Source: Reinekea forsetii
Lineage (GTDB): Bacteria; Pseudomonadota; Gammaproteobacteria; Pseudomonadales; Natronospirillaceae
Direction of reading: 5' to 3'
DNA length: 64,000 bases
Assembly: GCF_018860385.1 (NCBI RefSeq)
Contig: NZ_JAHKPH010000008.1
Location: forward strand, 386,080-450,079
In this document: positions 36,634-44,989 of the stretch, one piece after another
Position numbering within the stretch: the first letter of the stretch is position 1
How the letters are laid out: each line of letters begins with the position of its first letter
Made by a program: the position numbers and the translations under genes
Notes under the pieces: model-generated
Databases searched by the model: none
Seen by the model: only the letters and a program-made list of their open reading frames with translations
What the model was told of the DNA's origin: nothing

Positions 36634-36826
36634 GCCAGGGGCTGTATGTATTAATTCGTAGGAGCCTTCGGAACAAAGTGGAGAGGCGATTGACCGGCAC
36701 CATGCTATCGCGTATCCGCGTTGCTTCGGGCGCTCCTACCATTGAGGTTTTTACAACGGCAGTTGTGCGGCATAAAGTTTGCAGAACAGAAGTATTAATT
36801 TAATTATCGTCAACGAGATGACACAT
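36634..36826. repeat. flgH-flgI spacer with a GTAGGAG REP pair
   Basis: The 193-bp spacer is mostly occupied by the second full GTAGGAG pair, at 36658-36739 (CGTAGGAGCCTTCGGAAC ... GGGCGCTCCTACC). The remaining 87 bp lead into flgI without an obvious sigma-54 site, so flgI likely relies on read-through from the flgF promoter. Confidence 0.75.
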
Positions 36827-37912
36827 ATGAAACCAATCATTGCACTTGCATTAATACTGTTTACCAGCAGTGTTTGGGCTGACCGAATTAAAGATTTATC
36901 GGCTGTTCAAGGCGTTCGAAATAACCAGTTGGTGGGTTATGGTCTTGTTGTGGGGCTGGATGGTACCGGCGATAAAGCGCCGTTTACCAATCAAACGTTC
37001 ACTAACATGATGGAGCAATTTGGCATTACCATTCCAGAAGGCGAAGACCCAAAATTAAAGAACGTAGCCGCCGTGAGTATTCATGCAACCTTGCCTGCCT
37101 TTGCTAAGCCAGGGCAAGAAATTGACATTACAGTGTCGAGTTTGGGTAACGCTAAAAGCTTACGCGGGGGTAGCTTATTGCTTGCCCCATTAAGAGGGGC
37201 AGACGGTAATGTGTATGCGGTAGCCCAAGGTAATTTGGTGGTTGGCGGCTTTGGTGCCGAAGGTGAAGATGGCTCTTCCATTAAAGTGAACATCCAATCG
37301 GCTGGGCGCATTCCTAATGGAGCTATCGTCGAAAGAGCGGTGCCAAATACTTTTTCACAAGGTGATTATCTAACCTTTAACTTGCACCGCCCCGATTTCA
37401 CCACCGCTAAAAGAATGTCTGAAACAATTAATACCTTGCTTGGCCCAGACGCGGCTTATGCGGTAGATGCGGCCTCGGTTAGAGTTACCGCACCGCGCGA
37501 TGCAAACCAGCGAGTGAGTTTTTTAAGCGTGCTCGAAAACTTAGAAGTTGATCCAGGTGAAGGTGCTGCAAAAGTAATCATCAACAGCCGCACTGGTACT
37601 ATCGTGGTTGGAAAGCATGTAAAAATTGAATCCGTAGCCATCACGCATGGTGACCTAACCGTAACCGTACAAAATGATATGGTGATCGATCAGCCAGAAG
37701 GATTATCGGCAGGTGAAACCGTAGTGGTACCGGACGCCAACTTAAATGTAGAAGAAGAAAAAGGACCCATGTTCCTATTCGGACCAACCGTAACATTGAA
37801 CGATCTGGTCAATGCCGTAAACGAAGTAGGCGCAGCCCCAGGCGACTTAATGGCGATTTTAGAAGCACTGAAAAGTGCCGGCGCGTTAAAAGCGGAATTG
37901 ATAGTTATTTAG
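36827..37912 (+). CDS. flgI: Flagellar P-ring protein FlgI
   Basis: This 361-aa periplasmic ring protein starts at ATG 36827 ([18 protein letters not shown] is a clean Sec signal peptide); a longer frame from 36779 would bury the signal. The signature stretch is [44 protein letters not shown], with the C-terminal [38 protein letters not shown]. The length is normal. The stop is followed by the heptamer-repeat spacer. Confidence 0.97.
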   Translation: MKPIIALALILFTSSVWADRIKDLSAVQGVRNNQLVGYGLVVGLDGTGDKAPFTNQTFTNMMEQFGITIPEGEDPKLKNVAAVSIHATLPAFAKPGQEIDITVSSLGNAKSLRGGSLLLAPLRGADGNVYAVAQGNLVVGGFGAEGEDGSSIKVNIQSAGRIPNGAIVERAVPNTFSQGDYLTFNLHRPDFTTAKRMSETINTLLGPDAAYAVDAASVRVTAPRDANQRVSFLSVLENLEVDPGEGAAKVIINSRTGTIVVGKHVKIESVAITHGDLTVTVQNDMVIDQPEGLSAGETVVVPDANLNVEEEKGPMFLFGPTVTLNDLVNAVNEVGAAPGDLMAILEALKSAGALKAELIVI

Positions 37913-37915
37913 AAA

Positions 37916-38128
37916 AGCTACAAGTTTTGAGCTGCAAGCTTCAAGCAAGTACAAAAGAAAAGACTTGACGCCTGCCATTAGCCCACGCAAATTTTTTTTG
38001 CTTGCAGCTTGCAGCTTGCAGCTTGCAGCTTGCAGCTTGCAGCTTGCAGCTTGCAGCTTGCAGCTTGCAGCTTGCAGCTTGCAGCTTGCAGCTTGCAGCT
38101 TGCAGCTTGCAGCTTGCAGCTTGCAGCC
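37916..38128. repeat. flgI-flgJ spacer: inverted arms with an expanded CTTGCAG heptamer array
   Basis: The left arm (AGCTACAAGTTTTGAGCTGC followed by AAGCTTCAAGCAAG, 37916-37950) corresponds to the GCTGCAAG arm seen in other spacers. The right arm, elsewhere two or three CTTGCAGC units, is here 18 perfect tandem copies of the 7-mer CTTGCAG (38001-38126). An eight-T run lies just before it. Each junction contains the palindromes TGCA and AGCT. Reading frames across the array encode only LAACSLQ-like artefacts. Confidence 0.95.
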
Positions 38129-38142
38129 CAAAACCCACCATT

Positions 38143-38160
38143 CTGGCACACTTCTCGCAT
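38143..38160 (+). promoter_or_regulatory. Sigma-54 promoter of flgJK
   Basis: The sequence CTGGCACACTTCTCGCAT has GG (38145-38146), N10 and GC (38157-38158), almost identical to the flgF promoter. It lies 60 bp before flgJ and only 18 bp after the last heptamer repeat, so the array occupies the region just upstream of -24. Confidence 0.9.
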
Positions 38161-38219
38161 TAACTTTAACAATGACAACAAATTGATTAAAGCGGCAATT
38201 CCTTGCCGATGAGGCGATT

Positions 38220-39203
38220 ATGACAGCGCAACTTGATGCAGCGTTTAACTACAACGATTTACAAGGTTTAAACACCTTGAAACGTGGTGCGCAGAAGGAT
38301 GATCCTGAAGCGTTAAAGGCGGTTGCGCAGCAGTTTGAATCTATGTTTATGAACCTCATTATGAAAAGCATGCGCGATGCGACGGATGTGTTAGCTTCCG
38401 ATCTAGAAAGTAGCTATCAAACCAAATTTTACCGAGACATGAGTGATCAACAAATGGCGTTGTCTATGTCGCGTGATGGTGGCTTTGGCTTAGCGGAAGT
38501 GCTTTACGAGCAATTGTTAAGTGATAAAAACCCACAGCGTGAAAATTATTTTGACAACAACATAAAGCCATTAAACGAATCTATTCGCCCAATTTTAAAT
38601 GCCTCGCCTTGGTCATTTGGTGAAGCTTCAATTCAATCAGTGCCAGAATCAAACCCAGAAAATCTTAAAAGTACAGAAGGCGACATTGAAGAGGTTTATA
38701 GCTCGCCTTCATACAAATCACTTGATAAAAATTCCTTTTCGTCACCTGAAAGTTTTATTAAACAGATTATGCCCATTGCTGAACAAACTGCAAAACTCTT
38801 GGGCGTTCAGCCTCAGGTATTAGTTGCTCAGGCCGCGCTAGAAACAGGCTGGGGTAAAAAGTTAATTACAAACGAAAGCGGTGAAGTCGCTAATAATTTC
38901 TTTGGCATAAAAGCCGATCAACGCTGGAATGGGCAAGTGGCTATGACGACTACCCATGAATATATTGATGGCAACAAACTAACCGTTAAAGCACCATTTA
39001 GAGCGTATGGAAGCATTGAAGAATCATTTAACGATTACGCACAGTTTTTAAAAAGCTCTTCTCGCTATCAGACTGCTTTAGAACAGGCGAAAGACCCAGA
39101 AGTCTACCTCAATGAATTGCAAACGGCCGGTTACGCAACCGACCCGCAGTATGCAGAAAAAATTATTCGAATCGTTAACAGCGATTGGTTTAAACAGGCG
39201 TAA
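38220..39203 (+). CDS. flgJ: Flagellar rod-cap protein / peptidoglycan hydrolase FlgJ
   Basis: This 327-aa bifunctional protein has an N-terminal rod-cap domain (EALKAVAQQFESMFMNLIMKSMRDA, then YRDMSDQQMALSMS). The C-terminal glucosaminidase domain is at about residues 175-325 (LGVQPQVLVAQAALETGWGKKLI, NNFFGIKAD, FRAYGSIEESFNDYAQFL, YATDPQYAEKI). It caps the growing rod and opens the peptidoglycan. The catalytic glutamate is the E of ALETGWG. It is transcribed from its own sigma-54 promoter with flgK 12 bp downstream. Confidence 0.95.
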   Translation: MTAQLDAAFNYNDLQGLNTLKRGAQKDDPEALKAVAQQFESMFMNLIMKSMRDATDVLASDLESSYQTKFYRDMSDQQMALSMSRDGGFGLAEVLYEQLLSDKNPQRENYFDNNIKPLNESIRPILNASPWSFGEASIQSVPESNPENLKSTEGDIEEVYSSPSYKSLDKNSFSSPESFIKQIMPIAEQTAKLLGVQPQVLVAQAALETGWGKKLITNESGEVANNFFGIKADQRWNGQVAMTTTHEYIDGNKLTVKAPFRAYGSIEESFNDYAQFLKSSSRYQTALEQAKDPEVYLNELQTAGYATDPQYAEKIIRIVNSDWFKQA

Positions 39204-39215
39204 GGCAGCAATATT

Positions 39216-42200
39216 ATGAGCATACTAGGCACAGCGATTACAGGTTTAAAAGCGCATCAAGAAGCTTTGAAAACGACAGGGCATAACATCAGTAATGCCA
39301 ATACTCCTGGTTATTCACGCCAAGAAGTGGTGATGAGCAGTGCAACACCTTTATATAGAGGTTTTGGTTACGTTGGCCAAGGCGTTAATGTGGACACCGT
39401 TCGCCGCATTGAAAACCAGTTTTTACAAGGGCAATTGAACTCCGATACTTCTGCTTTTAATCACCTACAAACTTACCGTGAGCAGATAGAACAGGTTGAC
39501 CGAATTCTTGCCGACGATAGAACCGGCCTACAGCCCCAGTTAGATAGATACTTTGCCGCCTTACAAGGCGCTGCCGATAACCCTGCGTATGTGCCTTCGC
39601 GTGATGTTGTATTAGGGGAAGCGCAAGGATTAGTTGATAGATTCGAAACCATTAGCCGCTATTTAGCCGATCAAGAAAGTGTCGTTAACAGTCAAATTGA
39701 AGCCGCCGTCGCGCAAGTAAACGCTATAGCGAATGGTATTGCTCAGTTGAATGAAAAAATAGTTACCGCGCAGGGCTCAGCTACATCGGCACCGCCAAAT
39801 GATTTGTACGATAAGCGAGAAGAGTTAGTTCGACAGTTGGCCGAATTTGTAGACATAGATGTAATCGACGTGGGTGCAACCGTTAACATCGCCATCGGCA
39901 ATGGCAACCCTTTGGTCATGAAGTATGAGGCGGCGAAATTAGAAGCAGCGCCTGGGTTACAAGACCCTTTTCGCGTGGGTATTAAATTTGTCAGTAAAGT
40001 GGAAAACGTTGAAATTACGGATTCTTTAAATAAGGGCTCTATCGCTGGCTTCTTAGACTTTAGAGAAGAGGGGTTATCAACGGCCATTAACAGCTTGGGC
40101 AGGCTTGCCGTTGCCTTTACTCAAGAAACCAATAAAACCCATAAATTGGGTGTTGATTTAGAAGGGCGATTTGGAAATGATTTTTTCCAAGACCTTAATG
40201 ACCCTTCTTTAACAACGCGTCGAGTATTTGCGTTTGGTGATAATGCCTTACCCAACGACAACCTATTTAACGTTTACTTTAAAGACAGCGAACAGCTAAC
40301 GACTTCCGACTACACTTTTCATGTGCCGGGCCCTGAAAACAGCCGCTATGAAATTACCCGAAACGATACCGGAGAGGTTATAAAGGAAGGCGGTTTAAGC
40401 AATGAGTATCCACAATCGTTTGAGTTTGATGGACTAGAACTTGTATTAGAAGCCGGAACCTTTTCAGAAGGAGACAGCTTTACCATCGCGCCTCTACGTG
40501 ATGTTGCGCAGCAAATGGAGCTGCTCATTCGTCAACCTTCGGAACTGGCATTAGCTTACCCAATTAAAGCCAATACAAGCCTTAGCAATCAAGGCAGTGG
40601 ATTAATTAATCAAGGCGCAATGTTGAGCCGAGATTCCAATGCATTCGCAGTAGATGGCAAGTTAAGCCCGCCATTATTAGTGCAGTTTGAAAGTGAAAAT
40701 CGATATTCTGTTTTAGATAATTCTGACCCAGGTAACCCAAGACCACTTAGACCGCCAATGGAAAATCTGATGTTCGTTCCTGGCGCTGTCAATACGATTT
40801 TTACTGATGACCCTGGCCAAACCATGGTAAATAGCTGGCGCGCAAGGCTACCTTACCAGCCAACCATTGGTTATGGTGGCCCATCAACAGCATCACTTAA
40901 TAATGGTATTAACCCAGAGCGTTTTACTTTTTATCAAACAGACCCTGTGACCGGCAAAGAAACGGCTTTACCAACCATATCGACACCCGGCAGTGCGAGC
41001 GCAAAAGATATTGTGCAGGAATTAAATTTGGTTGAGGGGGTAGAGGCGCGCGCCTATACCGAAGTGCAGTTGGCTAATTTCACCAATTCAGGTACACCCT
41101 ACGACCCCGACAACCCTTTTGAAATTTGGGTCAACGGCAAAGAGATCACACAAACGCTCACTAGTTTGAATCAAACAACATATATGGAAGGCTACCCTGA
41201 AGAAGTGCCTGAAGAAATGGGTCCTAACTTTTTAGCCGACCGTATTAATCATCATTACGAGCTGCAGCAAATGGGTATTCGTGCAAAAAGTGATGGTGAA
41301 ACGCTGACCATTATTGATGAAAGCGGAAACGATATTTTAGTTGAGATGCGTGGTGACAAACCTCAGCCGGTGATCACCGGTGCGCCGATATTGCCGCCAG
41401 GCATTCCAGCCAATGTAAATGCCTACATAGACCCTGGTGATACCTTCATGTTGTCTACGGGTGAGCAATGGTCCGTGGATGTTGTTCAAGGAGACACTCA
41501 AGGGAAAATAAGTAATTTAACGGGTTATGATTTTTCGAGTGATGGTCCTTATGAATTTAAAATGTACTTACCCGATGGCCGTACAGGCTATGTCGAGCTA
41601 ACCGGTAATCACGCAACGGGTGAAGATGTAAAAGCTGAATTAGCCGCAAAAATTCAAGCGCAGTTAGATAGCCCGGGTTACGTTAAAGCCGAAATTGATG
41701 AGCGTGGAAATTTTAGTTATCAAATTTTTATGAGTGTTGAAGGTACTGGTAATAACGATGTATCTCGGGTGAATGTTGGTGGGCAAGTTGATATCACCAT
41801 GGCCGATGGCATTCGATTAAAAACCGACCCAACCGTAGGCGGCATTTTTAATGGAACTCCAGAAGCTAAATCAACCTACATGGGGTTTCAATTTGAAATC
41901 AGTGGACGACCCGTCGCTGGAGATGAATTCGCCATAGGCTGGAATGAAAACGGCGTGTCTGATAACCGAAATGCCCTAGACCTTGTTGCTATTGAAACAA
42001 CTGATACCGTTAATGTAGAAGATGGCGGAATGACACTGACTGAAAGTTACAGTCAAACCGTAGAGCAAATAGGGACGCTGACCAGCCAAGCGCAAATTCG
42101 AAGCGATTCAGCAAAAGCCGTATTAGACAAAACCACCGAAGAGCTTACCGATATTAAAGGCGTAAACCTAGATGAAGAAGCCGCAAGATTAATTGAGTTT

Positions 42201-42278
42201 CAAGCCGCGTATAACGCTAATGCGAAAGTAATTTCGATAGCGCAGGAATTGTTTGATTCATTGTTAGCGGCGTTTTAG
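39216..42278 (+). CDS. flgK: Flagellar hook-filament junction protein 1 FlgK, giant variant
   Basis: This 1020-aa protein compares with about 550-680 aa usually. N-terminal D0/D1 is canonical (MSILGTAITGLKAHQEALKTTGHNISNANTPGYSRQEV, then DRILADDRTGLQPQLDRYFAALQGAADNPAYVPSRDVVL). So is C-terminal D0 (GVNLDEEAARLIEFQAAYNANAKVISIAQELFDSLLAAF). The central part, about residues 350-900, is enlarged by beta-rich domains (DSEQLTTSDYTFHVPGPENSRYEITRND, FEIWVNGKEITQTLTSLNQ, PYEFKMYLPDGRTGYVEL). The extra mass should face the solvent at the hook-filament junction, matching the other enlarged parts. Confidence 0.95.
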   Translation: MSILGTAITGLKAHQEALKTTGHNISNANTPGYSRQEVVMSSATPLYRGFGYVGQGVNVDTVRRIENQFLQGQLNSDTSAFNHLQTYREQIEQVDRILADDRTGLQPQLDRYFAALQGAADNPAYVPSRDVVLGEAQGLVDRFETISRYLADQESVVNSQIEAAVAQVNAIANGIAQLNEKIVTAQGSATSAPPNDLYDKREELVRQLAEFVDIDVIDVGATVNIAIGNGNPLVMKYEAAKLEAAPGLQDPFRVGIKFVSKVENVEITDSLNKGSIAGFLDFREEGLSTAINSLGRLAVAFTQETNKTHKLGVDLEGRFGNDFFQDLNDPSLTTRRVFAFGDNALPNDNLFNVYFKDSEQLTTSDYTFHVPGPENSRYEITRNDTGEVIKEGGLSNEYPQSFEFDGLELVLEAGTFSEGDSFTIAPLRDVAQQMELLIRQPSELALAYPIKANTSLSNQGSGLINQGAMLSRDSNAFAVDGKLSPPLLVQFESENRYSVLDNSDPGNPRPLRPPMENLMFVPGAVNTIFTDDPGQTMVNSWRARLPYQPTIGYGGPSTASLNNGINPERFTFYQTDPVTGKETALPTISTPGSASAKDIVQELNLVEGVEARAYTEVQLANFTNSGTPYDPDNPFEIWVNGKEITQTLTSLNQTTYMEGYPEEVPEEMGPNFLADRINHHYELQQMGIRAKSDGETLTIIDESGNDILVEMRGDKPQPVITGAPILPPGIPANVNAYIDPGDTFMLSTGEQWSVDVVQGDTQGKISNLTGYDFSSDGPYEFKMYLPDGRTGYVELTGNHATGEDVKAELAAKIQAQLDSPGYVKAEIDERGNFSYQIFMSVEGTGNNDVSRVNVGGQVDITMADGIRLKTDPTVGGIFNGTPEAKSTYMGFQFEISGRPVAGDEFAIGWNENGVSDNRNALDLVAIETTDTVNVEDGGMTLTESYSQTVEQIGTLTSQAQIRSDSAKAVLDKTTEELTDIKGVNLDEEAARLIEFQAAYNANAKVISIAQELFDSLLAAF

Positions 42279-42575
42279 GTGGGGCGGTTTTGGGTTTTAG
42301 GCTGCGGGCTTCGGGTTAAGAGATTAAAGGCCAAAGTGCGGCGGCCGAATAGTATTTGTAGGAGCGTTCGAAACGAAGTGGAGACGCGAAAAGGGTGGCA
42401 ACAAAGGTTCGCGTCTCCGCAAGCTCCGAGCGCTCCTACAAGAATGTTTAATGTAATGTACAAAATTGAAAAAATGTTTTTAGCAAAAAGGCAATCAGCG
42501 CGGCTTTACATTATTTAAACTCGCAGCTCGAAGCCCGCAGCTCAAAACCAATCAAAACTTAAGGGGTGACATAAA
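42279..42575. repeat. flgK-flgL spacer: GCTGCGGGC arms around a GTAGGAG REP pair
   Basis: There is no gene and no sigma-54 or sigma-28 match seen. GGCTGCGGGCTTCGGGTTAA (42300-42319) pairs in inverted orientation with GCAGCTCGAAGCCCGCAGC (42523-42541). Between them is the third full REP pair (42357-42440): TGTAGGAGCGTTCG and AGACGCGAA against TTCGCGTCT and CGAGCGCTCCTACA. flgL follows 34 bp later with an AAGGGG ribosome-binding site. Confidence 0.8.
42357..42440. repeat. GTAGGAG-type REP pair (BIME-like), copy 3
   Basis: This is the most symmetric copy. TGTAGGAGCGTTCG pairs with CGAGCGCTCCTACA, and an inner stem GAGACGCGAA pairs with TTCGCGTCTC. In RNA this gives a long, bulged hairpin between flgK and flgL. 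Confidence 0.85.
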
Positions 42576-43832
42576 ATGGCCGATAGAGTTTCCAGTTACT
42601 GGATCTACCAACGCCCTGTAAACGATATGATGACGCTGCAAGCGAATCTGAACCGTACACAGGAACAGTTGAGCACGGGCAAAAAACTTTTATCACCTTC
42701 GGATGATCCAGTAGGTGCTGCTCGTGTGTTGCAGCTCGATCAAGAAATTGCTTTGCTCGACCAATATGAACGCAACATTACCCTGCTCGATTCTCGTTTA
42801 GAAGCCGAAGAAAGTGTGTTAAACGGCATTACCAGTACCATTCAACGAGTACGCGAGTTAACCGTGCAAGCTGGTAACGCTGCTGTTTATAGTACCTCTG
42901 AGCGTATCGCCATTGGCGAAGAAATTAGTCAGCGCGTCAAAGAGATGTACGATCTCATGAACAGTAAAGATGGCGGTGGCGAATACATTTTCTCTGGCTT
43001 TGCGGGTGATCAACAGCCGTTTGTGAAAAATCCTGGTGGCGGATACAGCTATCAGGGCGATGAAGGCGTTCGGTTTTTACAAATCAGCCGGTCTATTACC
43101 ATAGCATCGAGCGACAGCGGTAAAGACGCTTTTTTAGACGTCGATGCCAATGTGCCTTCTTTTTTTACGTCGGCCAGTTCTGAAAACCGGGGCAACCCGC
43201 CTGCGGTTATTTCTGCCGGTATCACCGTAGATCAAGAAGCCTTGAACGACTTCTTCCCAGAAAACGCGGTCATTACTTTTAACAATGAACTCGACGTAGA
43301 TCCACCTGGCCCTAATTACACCATTCGGCAAAAATCGGATGGTCGGCCAGTCGATACTTTCGAAAATGTCCCCTATACGCCCGGTGCGTCCATTCAATTT
43401 AAAGGTATTAATGTCAATGTAACTGGAAAGCCTTACCCTGGTGATAAATTCGTAATTGAAACGTCACCGAAACAAGGTTTGTTAGTCACCACTGAAAAAT
43501 TAGAATACGCACTGAATAACTTCAGTGATGCACCAGAATTCAGTGACGCCTATGACGAGGCTATATTCAACACACTCGAAAATTTAGACGCCGCCTTAGA
43601 AAAAGTAGCGCTTGTGCGCGCAAGAATTGGTTCAAGGCTGAATACCACCGAAACCACCATGAACCAGCACGCCGATAACAAATTGGCCGCGCAAGATATT
43701 CGTTCAAGCATTCGAGATTTAGATTACGCAGAAGCCATCAGCCGACTACAGCTGGAAGAATTTGTATTACAAGCCTCACAACAAACCTTCGCCAAAGTCA
43801 CCTCGCAGAGTTTGTTTGACTTCATCCGCTAA
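42576..43832 (+). CDS. flgL: Flagellar hook-filament junction protein 3 FlgL
   Basis: This 418-aa protein is modestly larger than the usual 300-420 aa range. The N-terminal flagellin-like D0/D1 is VSSYWIYQRPVNDMMTLQANLNRTQEQLSTGKKLLSPSDDPVGAARVLQLDQEI. The C-terminal helix is ARIGSRLNTTETTMNQHADNKLAAQDIRSSIRDLDYAEAISRLQLEEFVLQASQQTFAKVTSQSLFDFIR. The middle, about residues 140-310, is a beta-rich insert. A 6-bp hairpin with GAA loop (CTAACC-GAA-GGTTAG) overlaps its stop. Confidence 0.96.
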   Translation: MADRVSSYWIYQRPVNDMMTLQANLNRTQEQLSTGKKLLSPSDDPVGAARVLQLDQEIALLDQYERNITLLDSRLEAEESVLNGITSTIQRVRELTVQAGNAAVYSTSERIAIGEEISQRVKEMYDLMNSKDGGGEYIFSGFAGDQQPFVKNPGGGYSYQGDEGVRFLQISRSITIASSDSGKDAFLDVDANVPSFFTSASSENRGNPPAVISAGITVDQEALNDFFPENAVITFNNELDVDPPGPNYTIRQKSDGRPVDTFENVPYTPGASIQFKGINVNVTGKPYPGDKFVIETSPKQGLLVTTEKLEYALNNFSDAPEFSDAYDEAIFNTLENLDAALEKVALVRARIGSRLNTTETTMNQHADNKLAAQDIRSSIRDLDYAEAISRLQLEEFVLQASQQTFAKVTSQSLFDFIR

Positions 43833-43983
43833 CCGAAGGTTAGTGGATAGAACTGTTGCCCGAAGGGCAACAGCTGGCTGCAAGCTGCAAGTAAGGTCAA
43901 ATCCCCAATACCTTGCTATACTTTGTCTCAATAACTTTTTACATACTTGCAGCTATAAACTTGCAGCTCAAAACGAGGTTCCA
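43833..43983. repeat. Spacer after flgL with GTTGCCC hairpin and GCTGCAAG/CTTGCAGC arms
   Basis: The hairpin TGTTGCCC-GAA-GGGCAACA (43854-43872) is followed by the arm GCTGGCTGCAAGCTGCAAGT (43873-43892). Its inverted partner is ACTTGCAGCTATAAACTTGC (43946-43965). This is the unexpanded version of the structure in the flgI-flgJ spacer. Confidence 0.75.
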
Positions 43984-44277
43984 ATGCCCACCCTCAAACA
44001 ACTCGATACCGCCTTCAACGACCTATGGCTCCACACTGAACAACTTCCAACATTATTAGATAAATGGCAAGAAATGGTCAGCGAACACCTTTCAACCCTG
44101 GGCGACACTAAAGAAGACTTAGACGCTTTCGAAGAACGCATGAATTTTTGGCACTCTGTACTAGAAGAAAACCGCAGCCTAATCCAAGCCCATCAAGCCA
44201 CGTTGAAAGAAACCATCAAAACGGGTGAGCCAAGCCCTAAGAAAGATGAGCAGACGCGGGCTTATAGGAAGAATTAA
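43984..44277 (+). CDS. Small helical protein between flgL and fliC (hypothetical)
   Basis: The start is ATG 43984 after GAGG; the frame continues upstream to 43762 but there overlaps flgL and the repeats. The 97-aa product is entirely helical and heptad-rich (MPTLKQLDTAFNDLWLHT, LLDKWQEMVSEHLSTLG, LDAFEERMNFWHSVLEENRSLIQAH) with a basic tail. The size, helicity and position suggest an export chaperone of FlgN/FliT type or a filament accessory protein. No family was recognised, so the role is conjecture. Confidence 0.65.
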   Translation: MPTLKQLDTAFNDLWLHTEQLPTLLDKWQEMVSEHLSTLGDTKEDLDAFEERMNFWHSVLEENRSLIQAHQATLKETIKTGEPSPKKDEQTRAYRKN

Positions 44278-44700
44278 AGAAAGCTGCAAGTTTTGAGCTG
44301 CAAGCTGCAAGTAAGATCAAAAATAAAAATATCCTGTTTCGTAACTCTTTTTGTAGGAGTCATCGGAACGCAGTGGAGAAGCGACAAGAGAGAAGGTAGC
44401 TGCAAGTTTTGAGCTGCATGCTGCAAGTAAGTTCAAAAACCAAAATATCTTGTTTCGTAACTCTTTTTGTTGGAGTCATCTGAACGCAGTGGAGAGGCGA
44501 CAAGAGAGAAGATAGCTGCATGTTTTAAGCTGCAAGCTGCAAGAAAGTTCAAAAACCAAAATATCTTGTTTCGTAACTCTTTTTGTAGGAGTCTTCGGAA
44601 CGTAGTGGAGAGGCGACAGGTGAGAAGATAGCTGCAAGTTTTAAGCTGCAAGAAAAGTTTAAAGGAGGTTTTAGCAGCAAGTTGCAAGAAAAAGGAGTAA
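44278..44700. repeat. Tandem array of a 116-bp composite repeat between the 97-aa gene and fliC
   Basis: There are three units, with GTAGGAG-type boxes at 44352, 44468 and 44584 (exactly 116 bp apart), and a partial fourth start near 44630. Each unit joins AGCTGCAAG-TTTTGAGCTGC-AAGCTGCAAG, a TTTCGTAACTCTTTTTGT linker and a half REP (TGTAGGAGTCATCGGAACG and AGTGGAG.GGCGACA). Units differ by a few substitutions, for example GTAGGAG to GTTGGAG in unit 2. No real coding frame crosses it. Confidence 0.9.
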
Positions 44701-44989
44701 AACAAACCCAATTCAAAGGTTTACACTTAAACCATTACATCTAACCCGCTGTTTGCCTTTTTACCTTGCACGAAGCATAAAACCCGTACCCAATCAAAAC
44801 CGTTGACCCAACTTGCAGCTTGCAGCTCAAAACTTGCAGCTGTTTTTATAGTAATAAAAAACAACCCGATTATTCCAAAAAACTATAAAAGATTCTCAAA
44901 ACTCGGCCGCTATAGTAATTGTGAATGAGCAACGTCGCTAAACCATGTCGCAATAGGGCGGTACGGAAGAAAGCGAAGGAGAATTACAT
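44701..44989. promoter_or_regulatory. fliC upstream region with sigma-28-type promoter
   Basis: The right-hand arms CTTGCAGCTTGCAGC (44814-44828) and ACTTGCAGCTG (44832-44842) close the repeat region. A sigma-28-like promoter follows: TAAAA at 44886-44890, about 15-16 bp, and GCCGCTAT at 44906-44913 (consensus TAAA-N15-GCCGATAA). fliC starts 77 bp later behind GAAGGAGA. Confidence 0.75.

Noticed and set aside
37886-38212. Several overlapping frames encoding LAACSLQ or KLQAASC repeats in the flgI-flgJ spacer
   Set aside because: They are translations of the 7-bp tandem array in all frames, with no ribosome-binding site; a 7-bp repeat gives repeating peptides in any frame.
43762-43983. Longer N-terminal extension of the 97-aa protein starting inside flgL
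   Set aside because: It overlaps flgL out of frame and translates the repeat arms; ATG 43984 has GAGG before it and begins the helical protein.
44433-44711. 92-codon minus-strand frame antisense to the 116-bp array
   Set aside because: It lies fully inside tandem repeats and has internal repetition that follows the DNA repeat period.
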